64,000 nt of DNA from Paraburkholderia tropica (lineage in GTDB: Bacteria > Pseudomonadota > Gammaproteobacteria > Burkholderiales > Burkholderiaceae). Both the position numbers and the translations under genes were made by a program. Positions 47,007 through 55,480 of the stretch are shown here, piece by piece (position 1 is the stretch's first letter; each line of letters starts with the position of its first letter). The notes beneath the pieces are model-generated. The model was given only the letters and a program-made list of their open reading frames with translations. It was not told where the DNA came from and searched no databases. The stretch is from NCBI RefSeq assembly GCF_914484835.1, contig NZ_CAJZAR010000044.1, positions 1 through 64,000 of the forward strand, written 5' to 3'.

Positions 47007-47537
47007 GGTTTTCCTTTGGCCTTCATTCACCGTGGCAAACACGGTCGTTTAGCGCCTTATTCCAGACGGACCGGAATTTTCGCGTGCGCTGTGACATAGA
47101 CGGAGAGCACCGTCACAACGGTTCAACTAGTGAAGTTGGATTCGGGTTAAACGAATTGCGATGTACGTTCGCTGTTTTCTATCTGGAGATAGCAACGCTT
47201 TATGCTTGCCAGGCGAGGGCCGTTTTGTGCATCGCCCCACGATTCATTCCTGGCGCATTCGTCACTCAGCGCGGCAAGCAGGCGCTTGTTTATATGTATA
47301 GGGAATCTATCGATCTTCGCAATGAATGTCACTGTCCGCGGGCTGAAAGATTCTTAAAATTGAAGAATCTGCGGACTAGTGCCGATTCGCCACGCCCACC
47401 GCGACAAAGGTGTTGTCGCGCTGCTGCTGCGGAATCTCCGCATCCTCGATGAAACTCGCGCCAAGGGAGCAGTCACTTGGCGTCACCTCTGTCAAAAGGC
47501 GGTAGGTTTCTTCCGGCGACCGGCAGTCGCAAGGGCT
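47007..47537. other. intergenic region with candidate ECF promoter
   Basis: About 530 bases without a convincing gene. On the minus strand GGAATAA (near 47058-47064) followed about 15 bases later by CGTGTT resembles an ECF-type promoter for the DUF305 operon. The remainder, toward the MFS gene end, shows no hairpin with a T-run. Confidence 0.35.
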
Positions 47538-48887
47538 TCAGCTATTTACCAGATGCTTTGGCAACAGTAAGGTCAATATCGAGCCGAGCAGCAGACAGCC
47601 GACCATTGCCGCGACCGGTACCATCGGACTGCCGGAACTTTGCTTCAGATACCCTACCGTATAAGTTCCAAAGAATCCCCCTAGATTACCGACGGCGCTG
47701 ATCAAGCCGATACCACCTGCGGCCGCAGCCGGGGCAAGCACGGCAGTCGGCATGCTCCAGAAAATTGCCAGCACAGACAGCAGGCCCGCGGCTGCAATAC
47801 ACAATGCAAATACGGACAGCCCAACGCTGTGGTGCAACAGTGCGGACATCGTCAATCCAAGCGCCGCGAGAAACATCAGCGCGGCGACATGCAAGCGCCT
47901 TTCGCCGATCCGGTCAACGTTACGCCCCACCAAAATTATTGCCACTATCGCGACCACGTTCGGGAGCGCCGTAAGCAGACCTACCCGCAGGTTGCCGTCA
48001 ACGCCGAGCGAGTGAATGATAGTCGGAGCCCATAATGCGTAGCCATAGCACGCGAACCCATCGAGAAAAAAGATCGTGCAGAATGCCCATACGAGACCGC
48101 TTGAATAGACTGCCCCAGACGCGATGGGCAAACTCATTTTCCCATCGCGGGCAAGTGCGTGAGCAAGGAGACCGCGGTCGACCGCATCATAGCGCGGGCT
48201 ATCAATAACGTTGTCTTCGAGACGCCACCAGCACAACAGGGCGGCGATGAATGCCGGTACTGAATCGACAATCAGCATCCATCTCCAGCCAGCAATATTC
48301 AGCGCTCCGTCGAGGTAATGCATGACAAGGCCGGCGAGTGGCGAGCCGATTACACCCGCCAGCGGCAGGGCCACATAAAACGTCGAAATTACGCGCCCCC
48401 GGTGACGTCGCGGAAACGAATGTGAGATGTAATAGATGATGCCCGGTACCAGACCTGCTTCGGCGATGCCGAGCAGATACCGCATCGCGTAGAACTGCCT
48501 CGGTGTAGAGATCAGCGTCGTCAGCGCCGTGAGGAGCCCCCACGAGACTATGATGCGCGTCAGCCAGTGGCGCGCACCGACGCGCTGCAAAATCATATTG
48601 CTCGGCACCTCAAACACGACGAAACCCAGCAAAAATGTTCCCGCGCCGAAACCGAACACCACATCTGAAAAGCCGAGCTGGTTAGCCAGTTGCAATCGCA
48701 TGAAACTGACGTTGACGCGATCGATATAAGCCGCCACGTAGGCAAACATCAGCACCGGCAGGATGTGCCACATAAGGGTACGGCAGATGCGTTCCTCAGC
48801 GGCGGTATCGGAGATAGCGGACGCCGACGCGTCTGCGAAAGTCGCATTAGATTGCAAATCGGTCTCTCGAAGGAGTGCAGCCGACAT
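47538..48887 (-). CDS. MFS transporter, ACS type (paralogue of the 25.7-kb carrier)
   Basis: A twelve-helix carrier of about 449 residues with the ACS signatures YVAAYIDRVNVSFMRLQL, VFEVPSNMILQ and GIAEAGLVPGIIYYIS, which match the carrier at 25735-27171 almost word for word; the two are recent paralogues with diverged loops. The start is uncertain: 48887 (MSAALLRE) is chosen on length, but in-frame ATGs at 48914 and up to 49001 exist and none has a clear Shine-Dalgarno. A 10-base inverted repeat lies about 240 bases upstream. Confidence 0.85.
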   Translation of the reverse strand: MSAALLRETDLQSNATFADASASAISDTAAEERICRTLMWHILPVLMFAYVAAYIDRVNVSFMRLQLANQLGFSDVVFGFGAGTFLLGFVVFEVPSNMILQRVGARHWLTRIIVSWGLLTALTTLISTPRQFYAMRYLLGIAEAGLVPGIIYYISHSFPRRHRGRVISTFYVALPLAGVIGSPLAGLVMHYLDGALNIAGWRWMLIVDSVPAFIAALLCWWRLEDNVIDSPRYDAVDRGLLAHALARDGKMSLPIASGAVYSSGLVWAFCTIFFLDGFACYGYALWAPTIIHSLGVDGNLRVGLLTALPNVVAIVAIILVGRNVDRIGERRLHVAALMFLAALGLTMSALLHHSVGLSVFALCIAAAGLLSVLAIFWSMPTAVLAPAAAAGGIGLISAVGNLGGFFGTYTVGYLKQSSGSPMVPVAAMVGCLLLGSILTLLLPKHLVNS

Positions 48888-49502
48888 GGGTTCATTGGAC
48901 GAACTGGACTGCATCGCGCGTGGTTGCCATCGCATCATGAAGAGACTCGCCGTAGACATTGAAAGCTGGGACGCGGCCATACACTGCATCACGCAGTTCA
49001 TGTCTGATGGCGTGAAACGGAGAACCGATGCGTACGCTCAACACGCCCGCTCACAAGGAGCGCCGGGGCGCTCAGTTGATAGTAGTTTTGAGAGCCGCGT
49101 ATCTTACCGGATTTAATATCTATGCAACATCGCATTAGCGATGCTGCGTCAGAGGTGGTGCGCGTAATGCGAGACTCCGGCCAGCAATCCGGTGGCGTTC
49201 ATTGATTAGTTTTACAACATACTCCCAATGGCTTTACCTAACACCACGATGGGATGACCAGCCGCCTACGATCGTTTTTCTACGCGTCCTTATCGGTTCT
49301 ATGTGCTATTCGGGCATGCTTTTACCGATCCCAGCAAGCTTGCCGAAGAACTCCGCAGACACCGCCTGCTCAGTCGGTAGCCACGCCAGAACGGATGGTG
49401 ATCTTGAGTCGGCGAGCCATTGCTTTGGCTCCGAAAACACCCATCGCGTTACGCATTTTGCGGTCACACTCCCCGGCGACGCAGCATCGTTACGCAGTGA
49501 TT
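48888..49502. other. intergenic region with gene debris but no intact gene
   Basis: About 600 bases between the second MFS gene and the pilus-like fragment. Short frames occur on both strands without ribosome binding sites. It includes the inverted repeat at 49124-49147. Base composition is lower in GC than the adjoining genes, consistent with acquired or decaying DNA. Confidence 0.35.
49124..49147. promoter_or_regulatory. inverted repeat upstream of the MFS gene
   Basis: GCAACATCGC-ATTA-GCGATGCTGC: a 10-base inverted repeat with a single mismatch, upstream of the MFS gene on its promoter side. The short spacer and location suit an operator, though no regulator gene is adjacent. Confidence 0.45.
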
Positions 49503-50240
49503 CTACGGTGCGGCACCGCCCGTCGTTGTGCTTCCTGTTCGGCTTGCGGTCAGATGCCCGATCACACACTTTCTGCACGGCGGCATGGCGCAAATCGGGT
49601 TTAAATCGCACACGGGTGTCGATCTACCATTCGCTCCAATTGCATAATCGATCTGGAACGACGCAAAACCTACGATTGCCGTGTCTCCTCCAGAGCTCAG
49701 GATCGCACTGTCCGAGACGACGGGCAAGGTCACGACCATTGGCAGCGTCACTGGAAAGTCGTTGTATAACGACGGCAGCTTCAGGCCTGGCGCGATGAAG
49801 ATCGTCTCGCCGACCGACAAATCGATTCCGCTTTCGTGGGTGATCAGGCAATTGAGTACGAAGGCGCTCCTCGGATTCATTCCCGAGCATGGCCCATAAG
49901 CACTGGGATTCGAATCGAGGGTCAGCGCAGTCCACTGCGCAGCCGGGCCCGCACAGTTCAATGGCACGCCGCCGCCAATCTGTATCTCCTGGCCGGCCGC
50001 GCGTTGGCCGCTGCTCCAGTAGGCCGGATTCTGGTAGACACACTGGTTCAATGCGATCGGGAAAAAGCTCCCACGCGCTGCCATGTCTGGCGCGGAGACG
50101 GTGGCTACGGTCTCGCCCATGGCATATAGGCTCGTCATCGCGGCGCAGCCAAGCAGTGCAACCATAAACAAGGCCCGTCGAACGACGGCAGTACCTTTTT
50201 TACGGCATGCCACGCTGCGGTGGCAGGTCATCTTGTCCAT
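49503..50240 (-). CDS. TadG-like C-terminal protein, probably partial
   Basis: A 245-residue frame. An N-terminal hydrophobic segment (ALFMVALLGCAAMTSL) precedes a domain resembling the C-terminal part of TadG-like pilus assembly proteins in this family: FFPIALNQCVYQNPAYW, QWTALTLDSNP, LSVGETIFIAPGLK, VVTLPVV and GFASFQIDYAIG. TadG proteins are normally much longer with an N-terminal membrane helix and VWA-like region, absent here. No tad operon surrounds it. It is most likely a displaced or shortened pilus-related gene; expression is doubtful. Confidence 0.5.
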   Translation of the reverse strand: MDKMTCHRSVACRKKGTAVVRRALFMVALLGCAAMTSLYAMGETVATVSAPDMAARGSFFPIALNQCVYQNPAYWSSGQRAAGQEIQIGGGVPLNCAGPAAQWTALTLDSNPSAYGPCSGMNPRSAFVLNCLITHESGIDLSVGETIFIAPGLKLPSLYNDFPVTLPMVVTLPVVSDSAILSSGGDTAIVGFASFQIDYAIGANGRSTPVCDLNPICAMPPCRKCVIGHLTASRTGSTTTGGAAP

Positions 50241-50541
50241 GTCGGCTTACACCCTGTGCGCAGGTTCAACGCGGCGCTATTGACAAACACCGTTATTGAC
50301 GAAGTCATCCCGGGTTCAAATTTAATGCTGTTGAACGGACAGATGTGTGCGCCTTCGAACGACTGATGCGGATTAGCTAGCGGACATCGGCCATATGCAC
50401 TGCGCTGGCCACTGAGGGTCGCACTGAGCCGGTCGTCCTACTGTGCATACAGAAAGTCCGTCCCCACGACATTGCCGAGTACGCATACAGCCAGGTACAG
50501 ATGGCTCCTGCTATTGGCCTGATCACCGCTAAGAATCAAGG
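50228..50541 (-). pseudogene. unidentified exported-protein remnant with in-frame stop
   Basis: One minus-strand frame reads GVPLILSGDQANSRSHLYLA, then GNVVGTDFLYAQ, hits TAG at 50438-50440, and continues LSGQRSAYGRCPL to FVNSAALNLRTG before stopping at 50228. The style (SAYGxC) resembles parts of the adjacent TadG-like frame. No start codon with a binding site was found. It looks like a decayed pilus- or adhesin-type gene, and it overlaps the start of the fragment before it. Confidence 0.35.
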
Positions 50542-50862
50542 GAACACCCGATCGAACCCTCATTCATTTGCTACTTTTTGCGTTAGATCAAGATTTCATC
50601 GACTCCCACCAAAATGTCCTACCAAATAGACTTTTTGTACAAGGAAATCTCCGTTCCATAAGCGCAGAGTAGCGCTCTATCGAGACATATCGAATCAACA
50701 ATAATGAAAGAAGAGACACCCTCAAATTCCCTCCATTAATTCCCCTCTCAAAGATCAACATCGGAAATCACCGATCAACAATATCCTCGCCGAAAATCGT
50801 CTTGACGAAATAAACCCTCTAATTTCGTCATTAAATCAAATCACCCAAAAAGAGTCTGCCCG
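50542..50862. other. AT-rich intergenic region before the PD40 gene
   Basis: About 320 bases visibly richer in A and T than the rest of the window, with runs such as TACTTTTTGCG and AAATCAAATCACCCAAAAAG. No gene is seen. It presumably contains the promoter of the propeller gene and may mark horizontally acquired DNA. Confidence 0.45.
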
Positions 50863-52734
50863 ATGAAAAAGAAGAATCTGATCATAGGCCTCGCCTGCTC
50901 GGCCAGCGTAATCGCCTCGGTTCCGGCCGTTGCCAAAGACACATTGCTCTTCAATCGTATCGCCCCGACCCGCTCCGAGCTGTACGTGGCCAATGCCAAC
51001 GGCACTGGAGAACACAAGCTGCTCGGCACGCCGGGATTCGATTACAACGCGCGCTTTTCGGATGATGGCCAATGGATCGTTTTTACTTCGGAGCGCGAAG
51101 GACGCGGGCAATCCGACATCTATCGCGTGAAGGCGGACGGCACTGCGCTCGAACGCCTCACCGACGATCCGGCCGTGGATGATCAGGCGTCGATGTCGCC
51201 GGACAATCGCTATGTGGCCTTCATGTCTGATCGCGGATCGCATCGCGCCAATATCTGGATCCTCGATCTCAAGACACGCAAGCTGACCGATTTGACCGGT
51301 AAGGCATCGATTCAAGGTGACCCGATCAAACCCGATGGTTTCTATCGCCCTTCGTGGTCTCCCGATGGAAAGTGGATTGCCTTCACATCCGATCGCGACA
51401 CGGAATGGAAATCTCATGACAAGGGCGTCGCCTGGGAGCATTTGCAGGAGCTGTCCGTCTATATCGTCCATCCCGATGGCAGCGATTTCAAACGGCTGTC
51501 TCCGGCAGGCGTGACGACCGGATCGCCCAAGTGGTCGGCTGACGGCAAACAATTGATCGCCTATCAGGGTGATGTCGAGGTGAGCTGGCTGGCTCGCGTG
51601 GATCAGCTGTCGATGAAGGCCACCTCGCAGATCGTGGCGATCGATGTGGCAACCGGGCATTCCACTGCGCTGACGGCTGGCCCCGGCATGAAGCTCAATC
51701 CACAGTTCTTGCCGGATGGGCGTTTCGGCTACAGCACGAAGTCGGCGCAAACGACCGGGATTATGTATTCCGATGGACCTGAACCGTTTCCCGCGAACCT
51801 GCGCGACCCGTCGTGGAGTCATGATGGAAAGCAGGTCGTCTACGAACGCATCGAGAACCTGCCGCTGGCGCAGAACACGCCGCTGTATAGCTGGAATCCC
51901 AAGTTCGACTACCGTTACACGGACGTCTTTCCGATGTTTGCCAAGGACGGCACACTTGCCCTGTCCGACAAGAACGACGACACCTCGCTCGTGATCATGA
52001 ACGCCGATGGTACGAACAAGAAGCGGGTGTTTCAGTCGACCACCAAATGTGCTTCCGGCAAGAATCCATCAGGCCCTTGCGGAGACATGATTGGCGTCGC
52101 ACTGGCACCGTCCTGGATGCCGGACAGCAAGTCGCTGGTCTTCAGCTTCGGCGGCTATTGGCGAACCCGCGACCAGAACGTGGCCAACGTCAAGATGATC
52201 AATCGTGACGGCACCGGTGTTCAGGATTTGACCTCTCCCACGTCGAACACCGGATTCGCCAGCGTCTCCCCGGATGGCAAGCAGATGGTCTTCCGGTCGT
52301 GGGCCAAAGGCGACGAGGGATTGCGCATCATGGATCTCGAAACACGCAAGGTTCGCGTGCTCACGAGCGATTGGGACAACGTGCCGGGCTGGTCGCCCGC
52401 GGACGACCGGATCGTGTTCACACGCAAACAGAAAGACGGCAATTTCGACATCTTTACGATCAAGTCGGACGGCACCGAACTGCGTCGCCTGACGAACTTC
52501 CCGGCATCCGATGCGCATGCTGTCTGGAGTTGGGACGGCAAGAAGATTCTGTGGAACAGCAGCGAATATGGCTTCAAGGACGAAGCGGCGCTTTATGACA
52601 ATTCATTCCAGCCATACGGGCAGGTATGGTCGATGAATCCGGACGGCTCCGAAAAGGAAATGCTGACCGACAGCCGTTGGGAAGACTCGATGCCAGCCTT
52701 TGTGCCGCCACCGTCTCACATCACCGCGAAATAG
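50863..52734 (+). CDS. exported TolB-like PD40 beta-propeller protein
   Basis: A 623-residue protein with signal peptide (MKKKNLIIGLACSASVIASVPAVAK) followed by about ten PD40 repeats, for example ARFSDDGQWIVFTSEREGRG, SWSPDGKWIAFTSDRD, SVSPDGKQMVFRSWA and GWSPADDRIVFTRKQ. No peptidase domain follows, unlike dipeptidyl-peptidase or tricorn proteins. Periplasmic or surface scaffolding or ligand binding is likely. Its upstream DNA is AT-rich, and its coding sequence uses more AT-ending codons than neighbours, so transfer from another lineage is possible. Confidence 0.88.
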   Translation: MKKKNLIIGLACSASVIASVPAVAKDTLLFNRIAPTRSELYVANANGTGEHKLLGTPGFDYNARFSDDGQWIVFTSEREGRGQSDIYRVKADGTALERLTDDPAVDDQASMSPDNRYVAFMSDRGSHRANIWILDLKTRKLTDLTGKASIQGDPIKPDGFYRPSWSPDGKWIAFTSDRDTEWKSHDKGVAWEHLQELSVYIVHPDGSDFKRLSPAGVTTGSPKWSADGKQLIAYQGDVEVSWLARVDQLSMKATSQIVAIDVATGHSTALTAGPGMKLNPQFLPDGRFGYSTKSAQTTGIMYSDGPEPFPANLRDPSWSHDGKQVVYERIENLPLAQNTPLYSWNPKFDYRYTDVFPMFAKDGTLALSDKNDDTSLVIMNADGTNKKRVFQSTTKCASGKNPSGPCGDMIGVALAPSWMPDSKSLVFSFGGYWRTRDQNVANVKMINRDGTGVQDLTSPTSNTGFASVSPDGKQMVFRSWAKGDEGLRIMDLETRKVRVLTSDWDNVPGWSPADDRIVFTRKQKDGNFDIFTIKSDGTELRRLTNFPASDAHAVWSWDGKKILWNSSEYGFKDEAALYDNSFQPYGQVWSMNPDGSEKEMLTDSRWEDSMPAFVPPPSHITAK

Positions 52735-52936
52735 GTTTGGCGCTACTGGGGCTACGCGCCAACAGCGCCTGAGGGAAGACCGGAACGCCGCGCTGAGCCG
52801 GTCCACCGCCGCAGCGCGTTTCTGCGCTACGCATGAGTCGGTAGGCGGCCAGTCTCGAACATTCCGCGCACGCGCCAGAATGACAACAATGCGCGGCAAA
52901 CGCGACATTCACGTGATGCAACCTGCTTCGTGCGGC

Positions 52937-53845
52937 TTAAGCTCTCCCCCTTGCAACACGACACGCTGCGAGATCCCAAGCTGCGCACCCGACGCTCTTG
53001 AAAAACACCGGCGCGGTAGGCGCGAGCCTTTGCCTGATGGCGTCCGCGAGCGTATGCATCAGGCTCCAGTCGAATCCGGCCCGAATCAGGTCGCCCGCTT
53101 CGTGCTTCGCGCCCAGCGGATCGTCCACGACGACGAAGCTGCTATCGACGGTTGACTTTCCGACTTCCGCCGCGTCCGGCGTAAACGCCCCCACGCCAAC
53201 CACGAGCCGCCCTTCGCGCGCCGGTCCGTCGTAGACCGGCGACTTGCTGGTCGTCACCGTCACGATCACATCCACGGAATCGGGAATGTCTCCGTCGAGC
53301 GCGCTGAGATTGGGTGCGAGCGGCGCGAGTGCCTCCACGAAGCGCTGCGTGGATTCGGGCGTCATGCCCCGCGCGAGAATTTGCGCCTGTGGAAAGAGCG
53401 CCGCGAAGGCTTCCACGTGATTCGCCGCCTGCTTGCCGGTGCCGATGATGAGGATCTCCTTCGGCGCGGCCGCGTGCAGCGACTGGATGCCGAGCACGCT
53501 GATCGCTGCCGTACGGCGGCCCGTGACCGTGGGACCGTCGAGCACGAACAGCATGGCGCCCGTCGACGCATCGCACGCGATCACCTGACCGTGAATTGTC
53601 GGAAGCTGGCGTTTGCCGTTGCCGGGGCAGACGTTCACCAGCTTGTGGATGGCGATGTCGGCCGCGCTCGACGGCATCGACAACATCACGCCCCCCTCCT
53701 GGAGCGGCACGACGAGCCGCTCGGGGCTCGCGATCTTGCCGTCCGCGTAGTCGAGAATCGTCTCGCGCAGGACTTGCACAAGCATCGGATAGTCCAGCAG
53801 CGCCGCGGTTTCGTTGGCGTCGAACGTCTTGAGTGAGTGGGTCAT
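52937..53845 (-). CDS. ornithine-cyclodeaminase-family reductase, predicted Pyr2C/Pip2C reductase
   Basis: A 302-residue protein of the ornithine cyclodeaminase/mu-crystallin family: ERLVVPLQEGGVMLSMP substrate region and a Rossmann motif LIIGTGKQAANHVEAF (about residues 130-145). In hydroxyproline and lysine pathways members reduce delta1-pyrroline-2-carboxylate to L-proline with NAD(P)H. The nearby dehydratase produces exactly that imine, so this is the predicted second step of trans-3-hydroxy-L-proline breakdown. It is divergent from the GntR regulator, and its promoter carries the shared palindrome. Confidence 0.85.
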   Translation of the reverse strand: MTHSLKTFDANETAALLDYPMLVQVLRETILDYADGKIASPERLVVPLQEGGVMLSMPSSAADIAIHKLVNVCPGNGKRQLPTIHGQVIACDASTGAMLFVLDGPTVTGRRTAAISVLGIQSLHAAAPKEILIIGTGKQAANHVEAFAALFPQAQILARGMTPESTQRFVEALAPLAPNLSALDGDIPDSVDVIVTVTTSKSPVYDGPAREGRLVVGVGAFTPDAAEVGKSTVDSSFVVVDDPLGAKHEAGDLIRAGFDWSLMHTLADAIRQRLAPTAPVFFKSVGCAAWDLAACRVARGRA

Positions 53846-53875
53846 AGTGTGGCGTCTCGAATAGTCGATGATGTT

Positions 53876-53899
53876 AAGTGGGTTTAAATTAAACCACTT
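53876..53899. promoter_or_regulatory. GGTTT-N5-AAACC operator at the reductase promoter
   Basis: AAGTGGGTTTAAATTAAACCACTT, about 30 bases before the reductase start, contains GGTTT (53881-53885) and AAACC (53891-53895) separated by five bases. Half-sites AAACCACTT (53954-53962) and AAGTGGT (54012-54018) follow toward the GntR gene. The same GGTTT-N5-AAACC core occurs at 57659-57673 before the binding-protein gene. A likely site for the FadR-type regulator. Confidence 0.68.
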
Positions 53900-54052
53900 T
53901 TGGTCTGAAATCAATCCGTTAATACGCCAAAATCGCTAAATCTGGCAACCAATAAACCACTTATGACAGAATGTGCGCTTGAAACTGGCCACCCGTCGCT
54001 TCCAGTACTGTTAAGTGGTATATTCAAGACCAACGCACAACAGGACTTCCCA

Positions 54053-54799
54053 ATGGCTTCCGCTCGTAGCGACTTCCCGGCCAGCTTCCGGCCGCTTCAG
54101 ATCTACGAACAGGTCTCCGAAAAAGTGCGAGCCGAAATTCGCGCCGGACGGTATCTGCCCGATTCGCGCCTGCCGTCCGAGCGCGAACTGGCGGCCATGT
54201 TCGGCGTCGGACGGCCGGCGGTTCGCGAGGCGATCGGTGCATTACAGAACGAAGGCCTCGTCGTCACGCGCAGAAACTCCGGCACCTATGTTTCCGAAGA
54301 CGCGCCGACTGTCCTGGCGCGCACGCTCTCGCCCACGCCAAGCAACGAGAACAGCCTGCAGGCCGACTACAGCCCGTCCGCCACGCTGGATGTGCGCCTG
54401 ATCCTGGAGCCCGCGATTGCGCGGCGCGCGGCGGCGCACCGCAAACGCGACCCGCTCGCCGAGCATTACCTCCAGCAGATGGAAACGCTCACGGACGTGG
54501 CCGACGCCGAAGAACGCGCGCTCTGGAACAACAGCGACCGCCTGTTCCACCGTCAACTTGCCGTGATGACGGGCGACGTGCTGCTCGTGAAGATCGCGCA
54601 GGAGATTGCCGACACGATGGATCAGTCCTTGTGGAAGCGCATCAAGGACGACGGCATCTACGATCCCGCGCGCATCCGTCTGTATGTGGCCGAGCATCGG
54701 CTGATTTACGAGGCCATCGTCACCGGCGACGCGGACGCCGCCGCCTTCTACGTCGAGCAGCACATTCACCGCGTGCAGCGCGACATCGCGCCGGCCTGA
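54053..54799 (+). CDS. GntR/FadR-family regulator of the hydroxyproline locus
   Basis: A 248-residue regulator with an N-terminal winged HTH (RLPSERELAAMFGVGRPAVREAI and LVVTRRNSGTYV, about residues 45-85) and an FCD effector domain (LDVRLILEPAIARRAA; HRQLAVMTGD; EHRLIYEAIVTGDADAAA). ATG 54053 is the start before the conserved region. It is divergent from the reductase gene and flanked by palindromic GGTTT-N5-AAACC sites, so autoregulation plus control of the catabolic genes is predicted. Confidence 0.92.
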   Translation: MASARSDFPASFRPLQIYEQVSEKVRAEIRAGRYLPDSRLPSERELAAMFGVGRPAVREAIGALQNEGLVVTRRNSGTYVSEDAPTVLARTLSPTPSNENSLQADYSPSATLDVRLILEPAIARRAAAHRKRDPLAEHYLQQMETLTDVADAEERALWNNSDRLFHRQLAVMTGDVLLVKIAQEIADTMDQSLWKRIKDDGIYDPARIRLYVAEHRLIYEAIVTGDADAAAFYVEQHIHRVQRDIAPA

Positions 54800-54814
54800 G
54801 TTCTCGTCGTCAAG

Positions 54815-55387
54815 TCAGGGCGCGATCCACGAAGCGGACCATGCATTACCCGCCCGCACGAAGCGCGCACGCTGGTGCCCATCCGCGGCGGAGAGATCGA
54901 GCCAGTCCATCGCATCGGGCCTGACCTCGACCACGCAGAAGTTCTCGAAACCCACATCCGCGGCATCAAGCGAGTCGTCGAAGGCATCGCGCGGCTGCGC
55001 GATCGGGGTGCCCGGCGCGATAACCGTTCGATACACGATCAGACTCTGCTCGCGGCTCGCGTCCCACGCTGCGCGCAAAACCGCGTCATCGTCCACGATG
55101 CGCGCCTCGCCCGACACACGAATCTGCACATTGCGTACGGCATCGACACCGGCCACCGCGATGCGCGGCTGCCTGCGCAGTTCGGCGATCTTCGGCGAAC
55201 GCAGATCGGTATAGAACGCGATCACGTTCTCCGCTTCGCTCACGCGACGCAGCACCACCGTGCGGACATTCGGCGAACCGTCGAGCGCGATGGTGGCGGC
55301 CTGCATGACCTTGAACGGTTGGTGGCCAGGCTGCGTCCCGTTGACGAGGCAGCCCCACATAGCCGCGTAAATGGTGTCGAGTTTCAT
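54815..55387 (-). CDS. PNPOx-like FMN-binding split-barrel protein
   Basis: A 190-residue protein of the pyridoxamine-5'-phosphate-oxidase-like fold: ALDGSPNVRTVVLRRVSEAENVIAFYTD matches the FMN-binding segment, followed by DLRSPKIAELRRQPRIAV. The C-terminal PNPOx segment that binds the pyridoxal substrate is poorly conserved, so it may be an FMN or haem-binding relative rather than PdxH. Its start at 55387 precedes MKLDTIYAAMWG. It lies 93 bases after the dehydratase gene in the same direction and probably belongs to that operon. Confidence 0.83.
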   Translation of the reverse strand: MKLDTIYAAMWGCLVNGTQPGHQPFKVMQAATIALDGSPNVRTVVLRRVSEAENVIAFYTDLRSPKIAELRRQPRIAVAGVDAVRNVQIRVSGEARIVDDDAVLRAAWDASREQSLIVYRTVIAPGTPIAQPRDAFDDSLDAADVGFENFCVVEVRPDAMDWLDLSAADGHQRARFVRAGNAWSASWIAP

Positions 55388-55480
55388 GATCGGCCTACGT
55401 AAAAAAAGAACGCGCGACGGACGAACCGGCGCGCGCCGAAGACCCCTGGTACGGGGAGAGAATGCCTTCGCCTCGCGCAC

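Noticed and set aside
47084..47452. A 122-codon plus-strand frame between the DUF305 and MFS genes.
   Set aside because: No ribosome binding site, unusual Cys/Arg content and no recognisable domain; treated as intergenic.
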